A stretch of 14,818 bases of DNA, from positions 1 to 14,818 of the forward strand of contig JAZMZS010000161.1 of NCBI GenBank assembly GCA_045586105.1, read 5' to 3'. The notes under the pieces are model-generated. The model did not search any database, was not told the DNA's origin, and saw only the letters and a program-made list of their open reading frames with translations. Each line of letters starts with the position of its first letter. Position 1 is the stretch's first letter. The stretch comes from JAZMZS01 sp045586105. Lineage in GTDB: Bacteria; Bacillota; Clostridia; Oscillospirales; CAG-272. Position numbers and translations under genes: made by a program. Positions 7,539 to 13,862 of this stretch are shown in pieces.

Positions 7539-8039
7539 TTGAAGAAAAGGAACCTTGACAAAACGAGACGTACCGACATCAGCATAGCCGTTATTTTCAC
7601 AGGAATGCAGGGCGCGGGGAAGACCGAGTTCTATAAGCGCTACTTCTCGGAGGCGTACACAAGGATAGGACTGGACGAGCTCGGCACGAGACAGGCGGAG
7701 AGAGCCGTGATACGCGAATGCATTTCGGACAGCTCGAGCTACGTGCTCGACAGCCAGAACCTTACCCGCGAGGACAGACGCAGGTATTTTCCGCGTGCCA
7801 AGGCGGCCGGATACCGTATCATAGGGTATTATTTCCCGACGACGGTCGAGGCTTCGCTCGAGCATGCGGGGCTGTCCCGCGACAAGATGGCACAGCGCCG
7901 TCAGAAAAAAGCATTTGACAGATTAGAGCCGCCCGAGTATAATGAAGGTTATGACGAGCTGTATACGGTCACCCTTCACCGTGACGGCAGCTTTACCGCT
8001 GAGAGGATAATACGAAGCGAAAACGAAGATACTACATAA
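7539..8039 (+). CDS. Small P-loop kinase, polynucleotide-kinase-like (AAA_33/COG4639 type)
   Basis: A 166-residue predicted kinase. Residues 14-29 form the first strand and Walker A loop, G22-MQGAG-K28-T29. D46 in RIGLDEL sits where T4 Pnkp-type kinases place their catalytic Asp. DSQNLTREDRRRY (71-83) matches the family's conserved D-x-N-L-x-x-x-x-R-R segment before a long helix and the IIGYYF strand. RRQKKAFDRLEPPEYNEGYDEL near residues 120-145 is the typical lid plus 'P-x-x-x-EG' tail, given here in approximate extent. The start is TTG at 7539, preceded by GGAGG with 9 bases of spacing; no ATG in frame is better placed. It has its own promoter and may be co-transcribed with tldDE by readthrough of the terminator at 8106-8133. 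Substrate (RNA or DNA end, nucleoside, or another small hydroxyl compound) cannot be deduced. Confidence 0.8.
   Translation: MKKRNLDKTRRTDISIAVIFTGMQGAGKTEFYKRYFSEAYTRIGLDELGTRQAERAVIRECISDSSSYVLDSQNLTREDRRRYFPRAKAAGYRIIGYYFPTTVEASLEHAGLSRDKMAQRRQKKAFDRLEPPEYNEGYDELYTVTLHRDGSFTAERIIRSENEDTT
7915..7943 (+). promoter_or_regulatory. Exact-consensus sigma-70-type promoter inside the kinase gene
   Basis: TTGACA (7915-7920), exactly 17 bp, then TATAAT (7938-7943): all 12 consensus bases match. It lies in codons for the kinase's conserved FDRLEPPEYNEG segment. Transcription from about 7950 would produce a leader of about 230 bases ahead of tldD. No promoter is visible between the terminator at 8106-8133 and the tldD start. 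Protein constraint could explain part of the match, but the distance to tldD and the lack of another promoter favour function. Confidence 0.65.
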
Positions 8040-8105
8040 CAAACAGTGCCATGCCCGCGCCAAGCGTGTCGGAGCGGGACAGGACATTCATTTTTCTTTC
8101 TCCAG

Positions 8106-8133
8106 AAAGAGCCGTCGAAAGATGGCTCTTTTT
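8106..8133 (+). terminator. GAAA-capped intrinsic terminator or attenuator upstream of tldD
   Basis: Arms 8106-8116 and 8121-8131 pair over 11 bp with one G-U pair, closed by a GAAA tetraloop (8117-8120); the T run is 8129-8133. It follows the kinase stop by 66 bases and precedes the tldD start by 47. It can end the kinase message, or act as a conditional terminator for transcripts from the internal promoter at 7915-7943. A possible antiterminator partner of its left arm lies at 7983-7994. Confidence 0.85.
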
Positions 8134-8180
8134 GGGGAAAGGCACACTCGACCCTTCCCATAAGCAAAGGAGATATTTAT

Positions 8181-9596
8181 ATGCAAAAGAAAAAGGCAGA
8201 ACACTCGCACTACGTTCTCTCGCTGAGAGAGCGCGCAAGGGCGCTGGTGGATGCGCTGAGCGCCGAGTTCGGATACGCATCGGTGCTCTGTGTCGATGCG
8301 CAAGGTAAGAATTACAGAGTGGAAAAGTCCGGTATCACCGCACAAGACGAGCCTCTGTACTGCTCGCGGGGCATCAACATCCGTGTCGTAAGCGGCGGAA
8401 ATGTCCTCGAGCATGCAGTCTCGGATCTGGGCGAGGATGATATCGAGCGGATATCTGCGCACTTCCGTTCGCTCGCAAAGGAGCTTCCCGCGGGGGACTT
8501 CACCCCTTCCCGCGAGCCCTGCACGCTTGATGCTCAAAGCGAATATCTGATCGATCCCGTACAGGCCGGCGACGAGTGGATCATCGCACGTCTGAGCGAA
8601 GCAAGAGAGAGCGCGCTCGCGCTTGACGGGCGGGTGTTCGATGCTGTATGCCGATGTGCATGGAGAAAATACACCAAGCTCTTTATGTCCCCATCGAGGG
8701 ATATGATACAAAGCGTGATGTGGGCAAGCGCGGCGATCCTCGCCCTCACACGCGACGGTGAGCGTATCAAGGACTCCTACAGGGGCTTTTCGGGGCTCGG
8801 CGGCGTTGAGGTGACAGAGGAGCTGAAGGCGCAGGGCGTGGGTGCTTCGGTAAGAAACGCCATAGACCTGCTCGATTCCTCTCCCATTCCCGCAGGAGAA
8901 TATGACTGTGTGTGCTCCCCCGATGTTACGGGGCTGATAGTGCATGAGGCGTTCGGTCACGGGGTCGAGATGGACATGTTCGTAAAGGACAGGGCGCTGG
9001 CGAGAGAATACGTGGGAAAGCAGGTCGCAAGCGGGCTCGTTTCGATGCATGACAGCGCCTCTGCTGTCGAGGATGCGGCGTCATACTTCTTTGATGATGA
9101 GGGAAATCCCTCTACCGACACTCTGATCATAGACCGCGGGACACTGCTCACGGGGATCTCGGACGAGCTCTCGGCGCAGCGTCTCGGCACCTCCCCGACG
9201 GGCAACGGCAGGCGCGAGAGCTTCAGCCATAAGGCGTACACCAGAATGACAAACACCTACTTTGAGGGAGGCGAAAGCACGCTCGAGGAAATGATCGCCT
9301 CGATCGACTACGGCTTTTATCTCGAGGAAGCAAGAAACGGCATGGAGGACCCGAAGAACTGGGGCATTCAATGCGTTGTCGGTATTGCGCGTGAGATAAA
9401 GAACGGTACCTTTACGGGCAGGGTCTATTCGCCCGCGGTGCTATCGGGCTATGTTCCGGATCTCTTGCGCTCCATATCGATGATGAGCCGCGACGTGCAT
9501 CTCTACGGCACGGGCTTTTGCGGTAAGGGCTACAAGGAATGGGTCAAGGTCTCGGACGGCGGACCTGCGATCAAGGCAAGGATAAAGCTTAGCTGA
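8181..9596 (+). CDS. tldD: TldD-family metalloprotease subunit
   Basis: A 471-residue protein close in length to E. coli TldD. In TldD/TldE heterodimers TldD carries the metal site and degrades unfolded or linear peptides; in some bacteria the pair trims leader peptides of ribosomally made natural products. The active-site motif is complete: H255-E256-AFG-H260-GVE, with the third ligand expected at C447 in GTGFCGKGYKEW, which matches the family's GxCGK segment. The N-terminal third (about 1-200) is the less conserved TldD/PmbA N-domain. The start at 8181 follows AAAGGAG (8166-8172) by 8 bases; a longer reading frame to 8046 would translate through the terminator hairpin and lacks a ribosome site. 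There is no signal peptide, so it is cytoplasmic. The downstream tldE starts 10 bases after its stop, so the two are co-translated from one message. Confidence 0.93.
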   Translation: MQKKKAEHSHYVLSLRERARALVDALSAEFGYASVLCVDAQGKNYRVEKSGITAQDEPLYCSRGINIRVVSGGNVLEHAVSDLGEDDIERISAHFRSLAKELPAGDFTPSREPCTLDAQSEYLIDPVQAGDEWIIARLSEARESALALDGRVFDAVCRCAWRKYTKLFMSPSRDMIQSVMWASAAILALTRDGERIKDSYRGFSGLGGVEVTEELKAQGVGASVRNAIDLLDSSPIPAGEYDCVCSPDVTGLIVHEAFGHGVEMDMFVKDRALAREYVGKQVASGLVSMHDSASAVEDAASYFFDDEGNPSTDTLIIDRGTLLTGISDELSAQRLGTSPTGNGRRESFSHKAYTRMTNTYFEGGESTLEEMIASIDYGFYLEEARNGMEDPKNWGIQCVVGIAREIKNGTFTGRVYSPAVLSGYVPDLLRSISMMSRDVHLYGTGFCGKGYKEWVKVSDGGPAIKARIKLS

Positions 9597-9606
9597 GGTG
9601 AGTGTG

Positions 9607-10860
9607 ATGAAGGATAACAATATTATAGATAGCCTGTGCTCCATCCTCGCGCAGGAGGGGATAGAGGATCACCTTATCCGCGAGGTATGCGAGGAGCGCA
9701 TCGAGCTATATTATATAAAAAGAGAGCTTGATATGAAAAGAAGCGCACGCCTGTGCGATATTTCGGTCAGGGTCTACCGTCGCTTTTGTGAGGACGGAGA
9801 GGAATACAGAGGGTCGTGCAGCGTTATCATCTTCCCTTCAATGACGAAAGAGCAGATCAGGGCAAAGCTCCGCTGTGCACACGATGCCTGCCTGCACGTA
9901 AAGGACAAGGCATACCCGCACGCGCCTGCACTCAGCGAAAGGATCGTCTGCGCCACGCGCGATCCCGCCGAGGTTGCAGAAAAATACGCCCGCGCGCTTT
10001 TCGCGGCAGATAATGTCGAGGGGGCGTTTATCAATTCCGCAGAGATATTCACGTCAAGGAAGACCACGCGCATCCTCACCTCACACGGGGTGGACGTAAG
10101 CTATGACAGCTTTGAGACCTCGGGGGAGCTTGTGGCGGAAAGCAAGCTCTCGGAGGATGTCGAGCTGTATGACGCCTTCCGTTATTCGGGCGAGTGCTAT
10201 GAGGAGCTCGAAAAAAGAGCGGCGGCACGCCTCGCTCAGGCACGCGAGCGCTCTGTTGCGCAAAGGCTCTCCGAGGGCGGTGAATTTGATGTAATACTCG
10301 AGGAGGAGCATGTGCGGGAACTGCTCGGTTACATGCTCTGGCGCTCTGACTCGAAAAACATCTGCACAGGCTATTCCACGGCAAGGGTCGGAGACGAGGC
10401 GGGCGGAAGGATACCCGATATTACAGCCTCGGTAACGATTCCCTTTTCCGAGGAGGGCATCAGAATGCGCGAGCTCCCTCTGGTTCGGGATGGCAGGCTC
10501 TGTGCGGTCACGGGCGGAATGCGCTTCTGCTCGTACCTCGGATGCGAGCCCGCAGGCGTGTACGAAAGGATCACGGTCAGCTGCGGCAGCAAAAGCAAGG
10601 ATGAGCTGTGCTCGGGAAGGTGCATTCACATAGTCAGCTTCTCGGATTTCCAGTTTGATCCCCTCGACGGCTATTTCGGCGGAGAGGTGCGCCTCGCTTA
10701 TCTTATCGAGGACGGCAAAAGAACACCCTTGACCGGTTTTTCGGTAAGCGGCAACTACCGCGAGCTGTGCGGCAGCTTCGAATTCTCAAAAGAAAGGGCG
10801 TGCAGCTACAGCTACGACGGACCGAGGTATATGAGGATCTCGGGTGTATGTGCGGGTTAG
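9607..10860 (+). CDS. tldE: TldE/PmbA-family subunit (partner of TldD)
   Basis: A 417-residue protein, the non-catalytic partner expected to enclose the TldD active site. It has no HExxxH motif, as is normal for TldE/PmbA. Family features are the central VDVSYDSFETSG-type segment, the turn GYSTARVGDEAGGRIPDI near residue 270, and the C-terminal strands FDPLDGYFGGEVRLAYLIED followed by TPLTGFSVSGN (cut here into short blocks). The start ATG at 9607 is preferred because GAGGTG (9595-9600), overlapping the tldD stop, lies 6 bases upstream. GTG codons at 9598 and 9604 are alternatives that would add one to three residues. Slightly shorter than E. coli PmbA (about 450 residues). Assignment of subunit type rests on position after tldD and on the missing metal motif. 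Confidence 0.87.
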   Translation: MKDNNIIDSLCSILAQEGIEDHLIREVCEERIELYYIKRELDMKRSARLCDISVRVYRRFCEDGEEYRGSCSVIIFPSMTKEQIRAKLRCAHDACLHVKDKAYPHAPALSERIVCATRDPAEVAEKYARALFAADNVEGAFINSAEIFTSRKTTRILTSHGVDVSYDSFETSGELVAESKLSEDVELYDAFRYSGECYEELEKRAAARLAQARERSVAQRLSEGGEFDVILEEEHVRELLGYMLWRSDSKNICTGYSTARVGDEAGGRIPDITASVTIPFSEEGIRMRELPLVRDGRLCAVTGGMRFCSYLGCEPAGVYERITVSCGSKSKDELCSGRCIHIVSFSDFQFDPLDGYFGGEVRLAYLIEDGKRTPLTGFSVSGNYRELCGSFEFSKERACSYSYDGPRYMRISGVCAG

Positions 10861-10880
10861 GATGGCATTTATAGCATAAA

Positions 10881-10926
10881 AACCAAAAAGGAGAAGCGCC
10901 GTTTGGCTTACTTCTCCTTTTTGGTT
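10881..10926 (+). terminator. 16-bp perfect hairpin between convergent tldE and the dockerin gene; probable bidirectional terminator
   Basis: Arms 10881-10896 and 10911-10926 are perfectly complementary over 16 bp. Inside the 14-base loop, GCC and GGC can pair once more. The outer stem is A/T-rich, so on the plus strand the T run (10918-10922) lies within the arm, and on the minus strand the stem is followed by further T bases. It begins 20 bases after the tldE stop. Confidence 0.8.
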
Positions 10927-10953
10927 ATGTGAATGATGATGTCAAAAATTAGT

Positions 10954-10994
10954 CCTCGCTCCGAGGCTTTGTGCTGTCGCGCAAGCTCGACAGC
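10954..10994 (-). terminator. Two tandem small hairpins after the propeller-dockerin gene
   Basis: On the minus strand, 15 bases past the stop codon at 11010, a 7-bp stem (10994-10988 with 10979-10973) is followed by a 5-bp stem (10966-10962 with 10958-10954). A T run follows a few bases later (plus-strand A10944-A10948). The stems are short, so this is a weak terminator that may be backed by the 16-bp hairpin at 10881-10926. Confidence 0.45.
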
Positions 10995-11009
10995 TGATGC
11001 GGCGGTCTG

Positions 11010-13646
11010 TTACTGCCAGCCTGCGAGCTTCTGCGCAAGGGCGATCGCATCACGGTTAGAGACCCTGCCGTCTCCCGTGAGATCGCAGTAGGTGAGGTTC
11101 GCCTTCTTTTCGGTCCAGCCCGAAAGCACGCGTATGAGCAGAGTGATATCGGTGTTGTCGATGGTTTTGCTTGCGTTGACGTCTCCCATTCGGACGACCG
11201 AGGTGTCGATAAGGTATACTATACCTTCCTTTATCTCGAAGGTGTTGACGAAATCAAAGCCCTCGTAGCTCGAATAAAGCTCTGCCGCCTCTCCCGTTAC
11301 CTTGGTGGCGAACGCATCGTCAAGTCCCTCTCCGAAATAGCATCCCGTCACCGTGACCTCCGTACCGAGGGAGGTAGAGCCGAGCACGCCGTGTCCGTAT
11401 GCGGACTGTGTTGCGCTCGAATAGCAGGAGGTAATATCCACGTAAACGTGCGCACGTCCGACGATTCCTCCGACGTATGCGGTCTTCGTGGTTATGGCGC
11501 TCGCTACGTTGCCGTAGTTGGTGCAGTTCTCAAGTGCCGAATACCATGCAAGACCGAAGATTCCGCCGCAGTCATTATTCTTCGAGCTGACAGCACCCGT
11601 GTTTGTGCATTTGAGTGCCTTCGTATAGAAAAGTCCGTTCGACGCATCTCCGACGTGCTGGGTTCCGCCGACGATTCCGCCGACGTATCTGAAGCCGCTG
11701 ACGGCTCCCGAGTTTACGCATCCGCGAAGCGTGATATCCGCTATCCCGGCGTGCGAGCATCCGATGATACCGCCTGCCGCGCCCTTGGCGCTTGCCGCGG
11801 TGGATGTGACTGTGCCTTCGTTTTTGCAGTTCTGAATAATAAGATTTCTCGAGGTATTTTCGTTTTTGTGGGCAAGTCCGACAACACCTCCCGCGGTGCT
11901 CTTTGCCGTGACCGCGGCGCGGCTCGTGACGTTCTGCACCCACGTTCCCGCAGAAGCGCATCCGACAACTCCGCAGCCGTTGTCATAGCGGTTAGCGCCC
12001 GAGTAGGTCGAGCTGATCGAGCCCGAAACAGTCAGATCGCGTATAGTGGCGTTGGTCGTATGCCCGAACAGTCCCGTGAACGCCTCGCTTCCCTTGATGT
12101 CGAGACCGCTGATCGTCTTGTCATTTCCGTCGAATATTCCCGAGAACGAGGTATAGACGCCTGCCTCGAAGCCTATAGGAGACTGGGGAAGACCGTTTGT
12201 GCCCTCCGACATATCGATGTCGTTCATCAGCATATACTTGTCAGTCCAGGAATAGCCTGCCTCGCGGTTCATGAGGTTGAGCACGTCATTGGCGGTGTAA
12301 AGCGGCTTGTAGCCCGATGTAACGCCCGTTGTGGGGGTAAGGTCCACCGTCGATAGAAGCATACCGAGCGCCTTTGTGACAGACTTGTCATTCGTATTGT
12401 GGTTTCCTACGGCGTAGAGCTTGTAGCCGTTGATGAACAGGGCGTTCCAGTAGTTGTAGGTGACCTCGGAATTGTATACGTCAAAGGGGTAGTAGCGGGT
12501 AAAGTCATCAATTGAGATGTCAAGAGCATCCTCGTAGCTGACAGCCTCGTTCGAGACTACCACCTGAAGCTGCTTGTAGTTGCCGACGTCGGTAGGATGC
12601 GGCTCGGGGAGCGCATCGTCCGTCTGGAAGGAGACCGCTATTCTGCCGTCGGGCAGAGTTACTACCCAGGGCGCTGCCGTTGTATAGCCCTCGGCGTGTC
12701 CCTGCGCGATAGTGCGGGGCTCGGTGAAGTTCACGCCGTCGCGCGAGAAGCATACATCAACCACCATCGGGAAGCTCGTTCCGCCCCAGTCGCCCCAGTT
12801 GCGGAGCTTTGTCGTTTCTATGCTCATTACGTAGGTACCGTCATTCAGACGGGAGATAGACTGCATTCCCGCGCGCATCTTGACCGTGCCCTCGGGGAAG
12901 CCGTATTCCTCGTGCAGAGAATCGGTGTAGCCCGAAAATACCGCAACGCCGCCGCCCCATGCGCCCGTCTGCTCGTCAAGCTCGTGCATGACGATATTCT
13001 GGGTCACCTTCGACTCGGAATAAGGGAAGGTGGTATCGAGGCGCTCGTTTGCCGTGCCGGGATTGATGATCAGATTGCCCGAGCCGTATTTTACAACGTC
13101 ACACGAATAGTAAACACGGAGCTTTCCATCTATTCTGTATATCGTGGGCTCCCACAGACCCCCGTAGCTCTCCTGGCTCGGAGAGGTAGCGGTGCATATG
13201 GTCTTCACATCCGACCAGCTCTCACCGCCGTCGGTCGAGGTGAGGTAATTTATGTTCGCAGTATAGGTGCCGTCAGCATTTGTTATAGGACAGCGGTATG
13301 TAAAGTAGAGCACGTCCGTCTGCTTGTCATAATAGAGATAGCTGTTTGCGGGAAGATAATCCGTGCCCGTATAATCAACTATAGTCTCATCCGCTCCCCA
13401 TGTCCTTCCGCCGTCGGTGGAACGGTTGAGCCTGAGAAGCTTGGACGAGGAGGAGGATGCAAGCAGCAGCGTTCCGTCGGGAAGCGCCTCCATTCTCGGA
13501 TATCCGCCGAGATCGCCTATAACCACAGGTGTGGTGAAGTTGATATTTTTGTAGGTGTCGGCTGCTTCCGTCTCAAGCGTCACAAACGGGAGCGCAAGCA
13601 CGCACATAACAGCGCACAGCAGCAGCGCCATTGTCTTTTTGCACAT
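11010..13646 (-). CDS. Secreted sialidase-fold (GH93/GH33-like) propeller with GLUG repeats and dockerin
   Basis: An 878-residue exported protein. The signal peptide ends near residue 28 (ETEA/AD). Residues about 35-440 look like a six-bladed sialidase-type propeller: Asp boxes STDGGRTW (76), STDGGESW (137) and SRDGVNF (about 300), plus WEPTIYRIDGKLRVYYSCD (E166) and RAGMQSISRLNDGTYVMSIE (E277). The last two resemble GH93 exo-arabinanase motifs more than GH33 sialidase; no clear FRIP-type arginine motif is seen. Residues about 475-750 contain GLUG-type repeats of form GG(I/V)(V/I)G followed by C-x-N-x-G. The last ~58 residues are a type I dockerin (GDVNASKTIDNTD and CDLTGDGRVSNRD). ATG at 13646 follows GGAG by 8 bases. 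The likely role is extracellular attack on arabinan or a related glycan; GH93 is a hypothesis fitting the GH43 and GH127 genes nearby. Confidence 0.85.
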   Translation of the reverse strand: MCKKTMALLLCAVMCVLALPFVTLETEAADTYKNINFTTPVVIGDLGGYPRMEALPDGTLLLASSSSSKLLRLNRSTDGGRTWGADETIVDYTGTDYLPANSYLYYDKQTDVLYFTYRCPITNADGTYTANINYLTSTDGGESWSDVKTICTATSPSQESYGGLWEPTIYRIDGKLRVYYSCDVVKYGSGNLIINPGTANERLDTTFPYSESKVTQNIVMHELDEQTGAWGGGVAVFSGYTDSLHEEYGFPEGTVKMRAGMQSISRLNDGTYVMSIETTKLRNWGDWGGTSFPMVVDVCFSRDGVNFTEPRTIAQGHAEGYTTAAPWVVTLPDGRIAVSFQTDDALPEPHPTDVGNYKQLQVVVSNEAVSYEDALDISIDDFTRYYPFDVYNSEVTYNYWNALFINGYKLYAVGNHNTNDKSVTKALGMLLSTVDLTPTTGVTSGYKPLYTANDVLNLMNREAGYSWTDKYMLMNDIDMSEGTNGLPQSPIGFEAGVYTSFSGIFDGNDKTISGLDIKGSEAFTGLFGHTTNATIRDLTVSGSISSTYSGANRYDNGCGVVGCASAGTWVQNVTSRAAVTAKSTAGGVVGLAHKNENTSRNLIIQNCKNEGTVTSTAASAKGAAGGIIGCSHAGIADITLRGCVNSGAVSGFRYVGGIVGGTQHVGDASNGLFYTKALKCTNTGAVSSKNNDCGGIFGLAWYSALENCTNYGNVASAITTKTAYVGGIVGRAHVYVDITSCYSSATQSAYGHGVLGSTSLGTEVTVTGCYFGEGLDDAFATKVTGEAAELYSSYEGFDFVNTFEIKEGIVYLIDTSVVRMGDVNASKTIDNTDITLLIRVLSGWTEKKANLTYCDLTGDGRVSNRDAIALAQKLAGWQ

Positions 13647-13693
13647 AAACAGTTCTCCTTTTTATACTTTGTCGGGCATTTCTTTCAATTTCT

Positions 13694-13722
13694 ATTCTAC
13701 ACACAAAGTATACAAATATCAA
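13694..13722 (-). promoter_or_regulatory. Sigma-70-type promoter of the propeller-dockerin gene
   Basis: The minus strand reads TTGATA (plus strand 13717-13722), a 17-bp spacer and TAGAAT (plus strand 13694-13699). Transcription should begin near 13687, about 40 bases before the start codon. Confidence 0.75.
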
Positions 13723-13739
13723 GTTGATTTAATAATTAT

Positions 13740-13784
13740 CACAAGAAAATATATATTTATGAAGTATTATTTTTTCTTCTTGTG
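13740..13784. repeat. 8-bp inverted repeat between two divergent promoters
   Basis: CACAAGAA (13740-13747) and TTCTTGTG (13777-13784) are exact inverted copies separated by 29 AT-rich bases. They lie between the -35 boxes of the propeller-dockerin gene and the glycosyltransferase gene. It may be an operator pair; the A/T-rich composition makes chance possible. Confidence 0.35.
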
Positions 13785-13793
13785 CGTAAAATG

Positions 13794-13823
13794 TTGAAAG
13801 TGTTGATTTCTTTGTGGTAGAAT
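13794..13823 (+). promoter_or_regulatory. Sigma-70-type promoter of the glycosyltransferase gene
   Basis: TTGAAA (13794-13799), an 18-bp spacer and TAGAAT (13818-13823). Transcription should begin near 13830, about 33 bases before the GTG start. The -10 region TAGAATAGAA is identical to that of the divergent promoter at 13694-13699. Confidence 0.7.
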
Positions 13824-13862
13824 AGAAGCAGAAAAGCAATATAAAACCGAAAGGAGAACGCC

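Noticed and set aside
8040..8105. Known riboswitch or T-box ahead of tldD
   Set aside because: No T-box sequence, and no core motif of SAM, preQ1, fluoride, ZTP or guanidine classes could be recognised by eye; the leader is reported only as an unclassified candidate.
8046..8180. N-terminal extension of TldD to 8046, and a small frame at 8051-8308
   Set aside because: Both would be translated through the terminator hairpin and neither has a ribosome binding site; the ATG at 8181 has AAAGGAG at ideal spacing.
8088..9050. Minus-strand open frame of 320 residues opposite tldD
   Set aside because: Antisense to the conserved TldD metal motif and unsupported by any start signal or domain.
12597..13727. 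Plus-strand open frame of 376 residues opposite the propeller-dockerin gene (also 11391-12356)
   Set aside because: These are antisense shadows of a gene with signal peptide, Asp boxes and dockerin; their translations are Arg/Val-rich with no domain.
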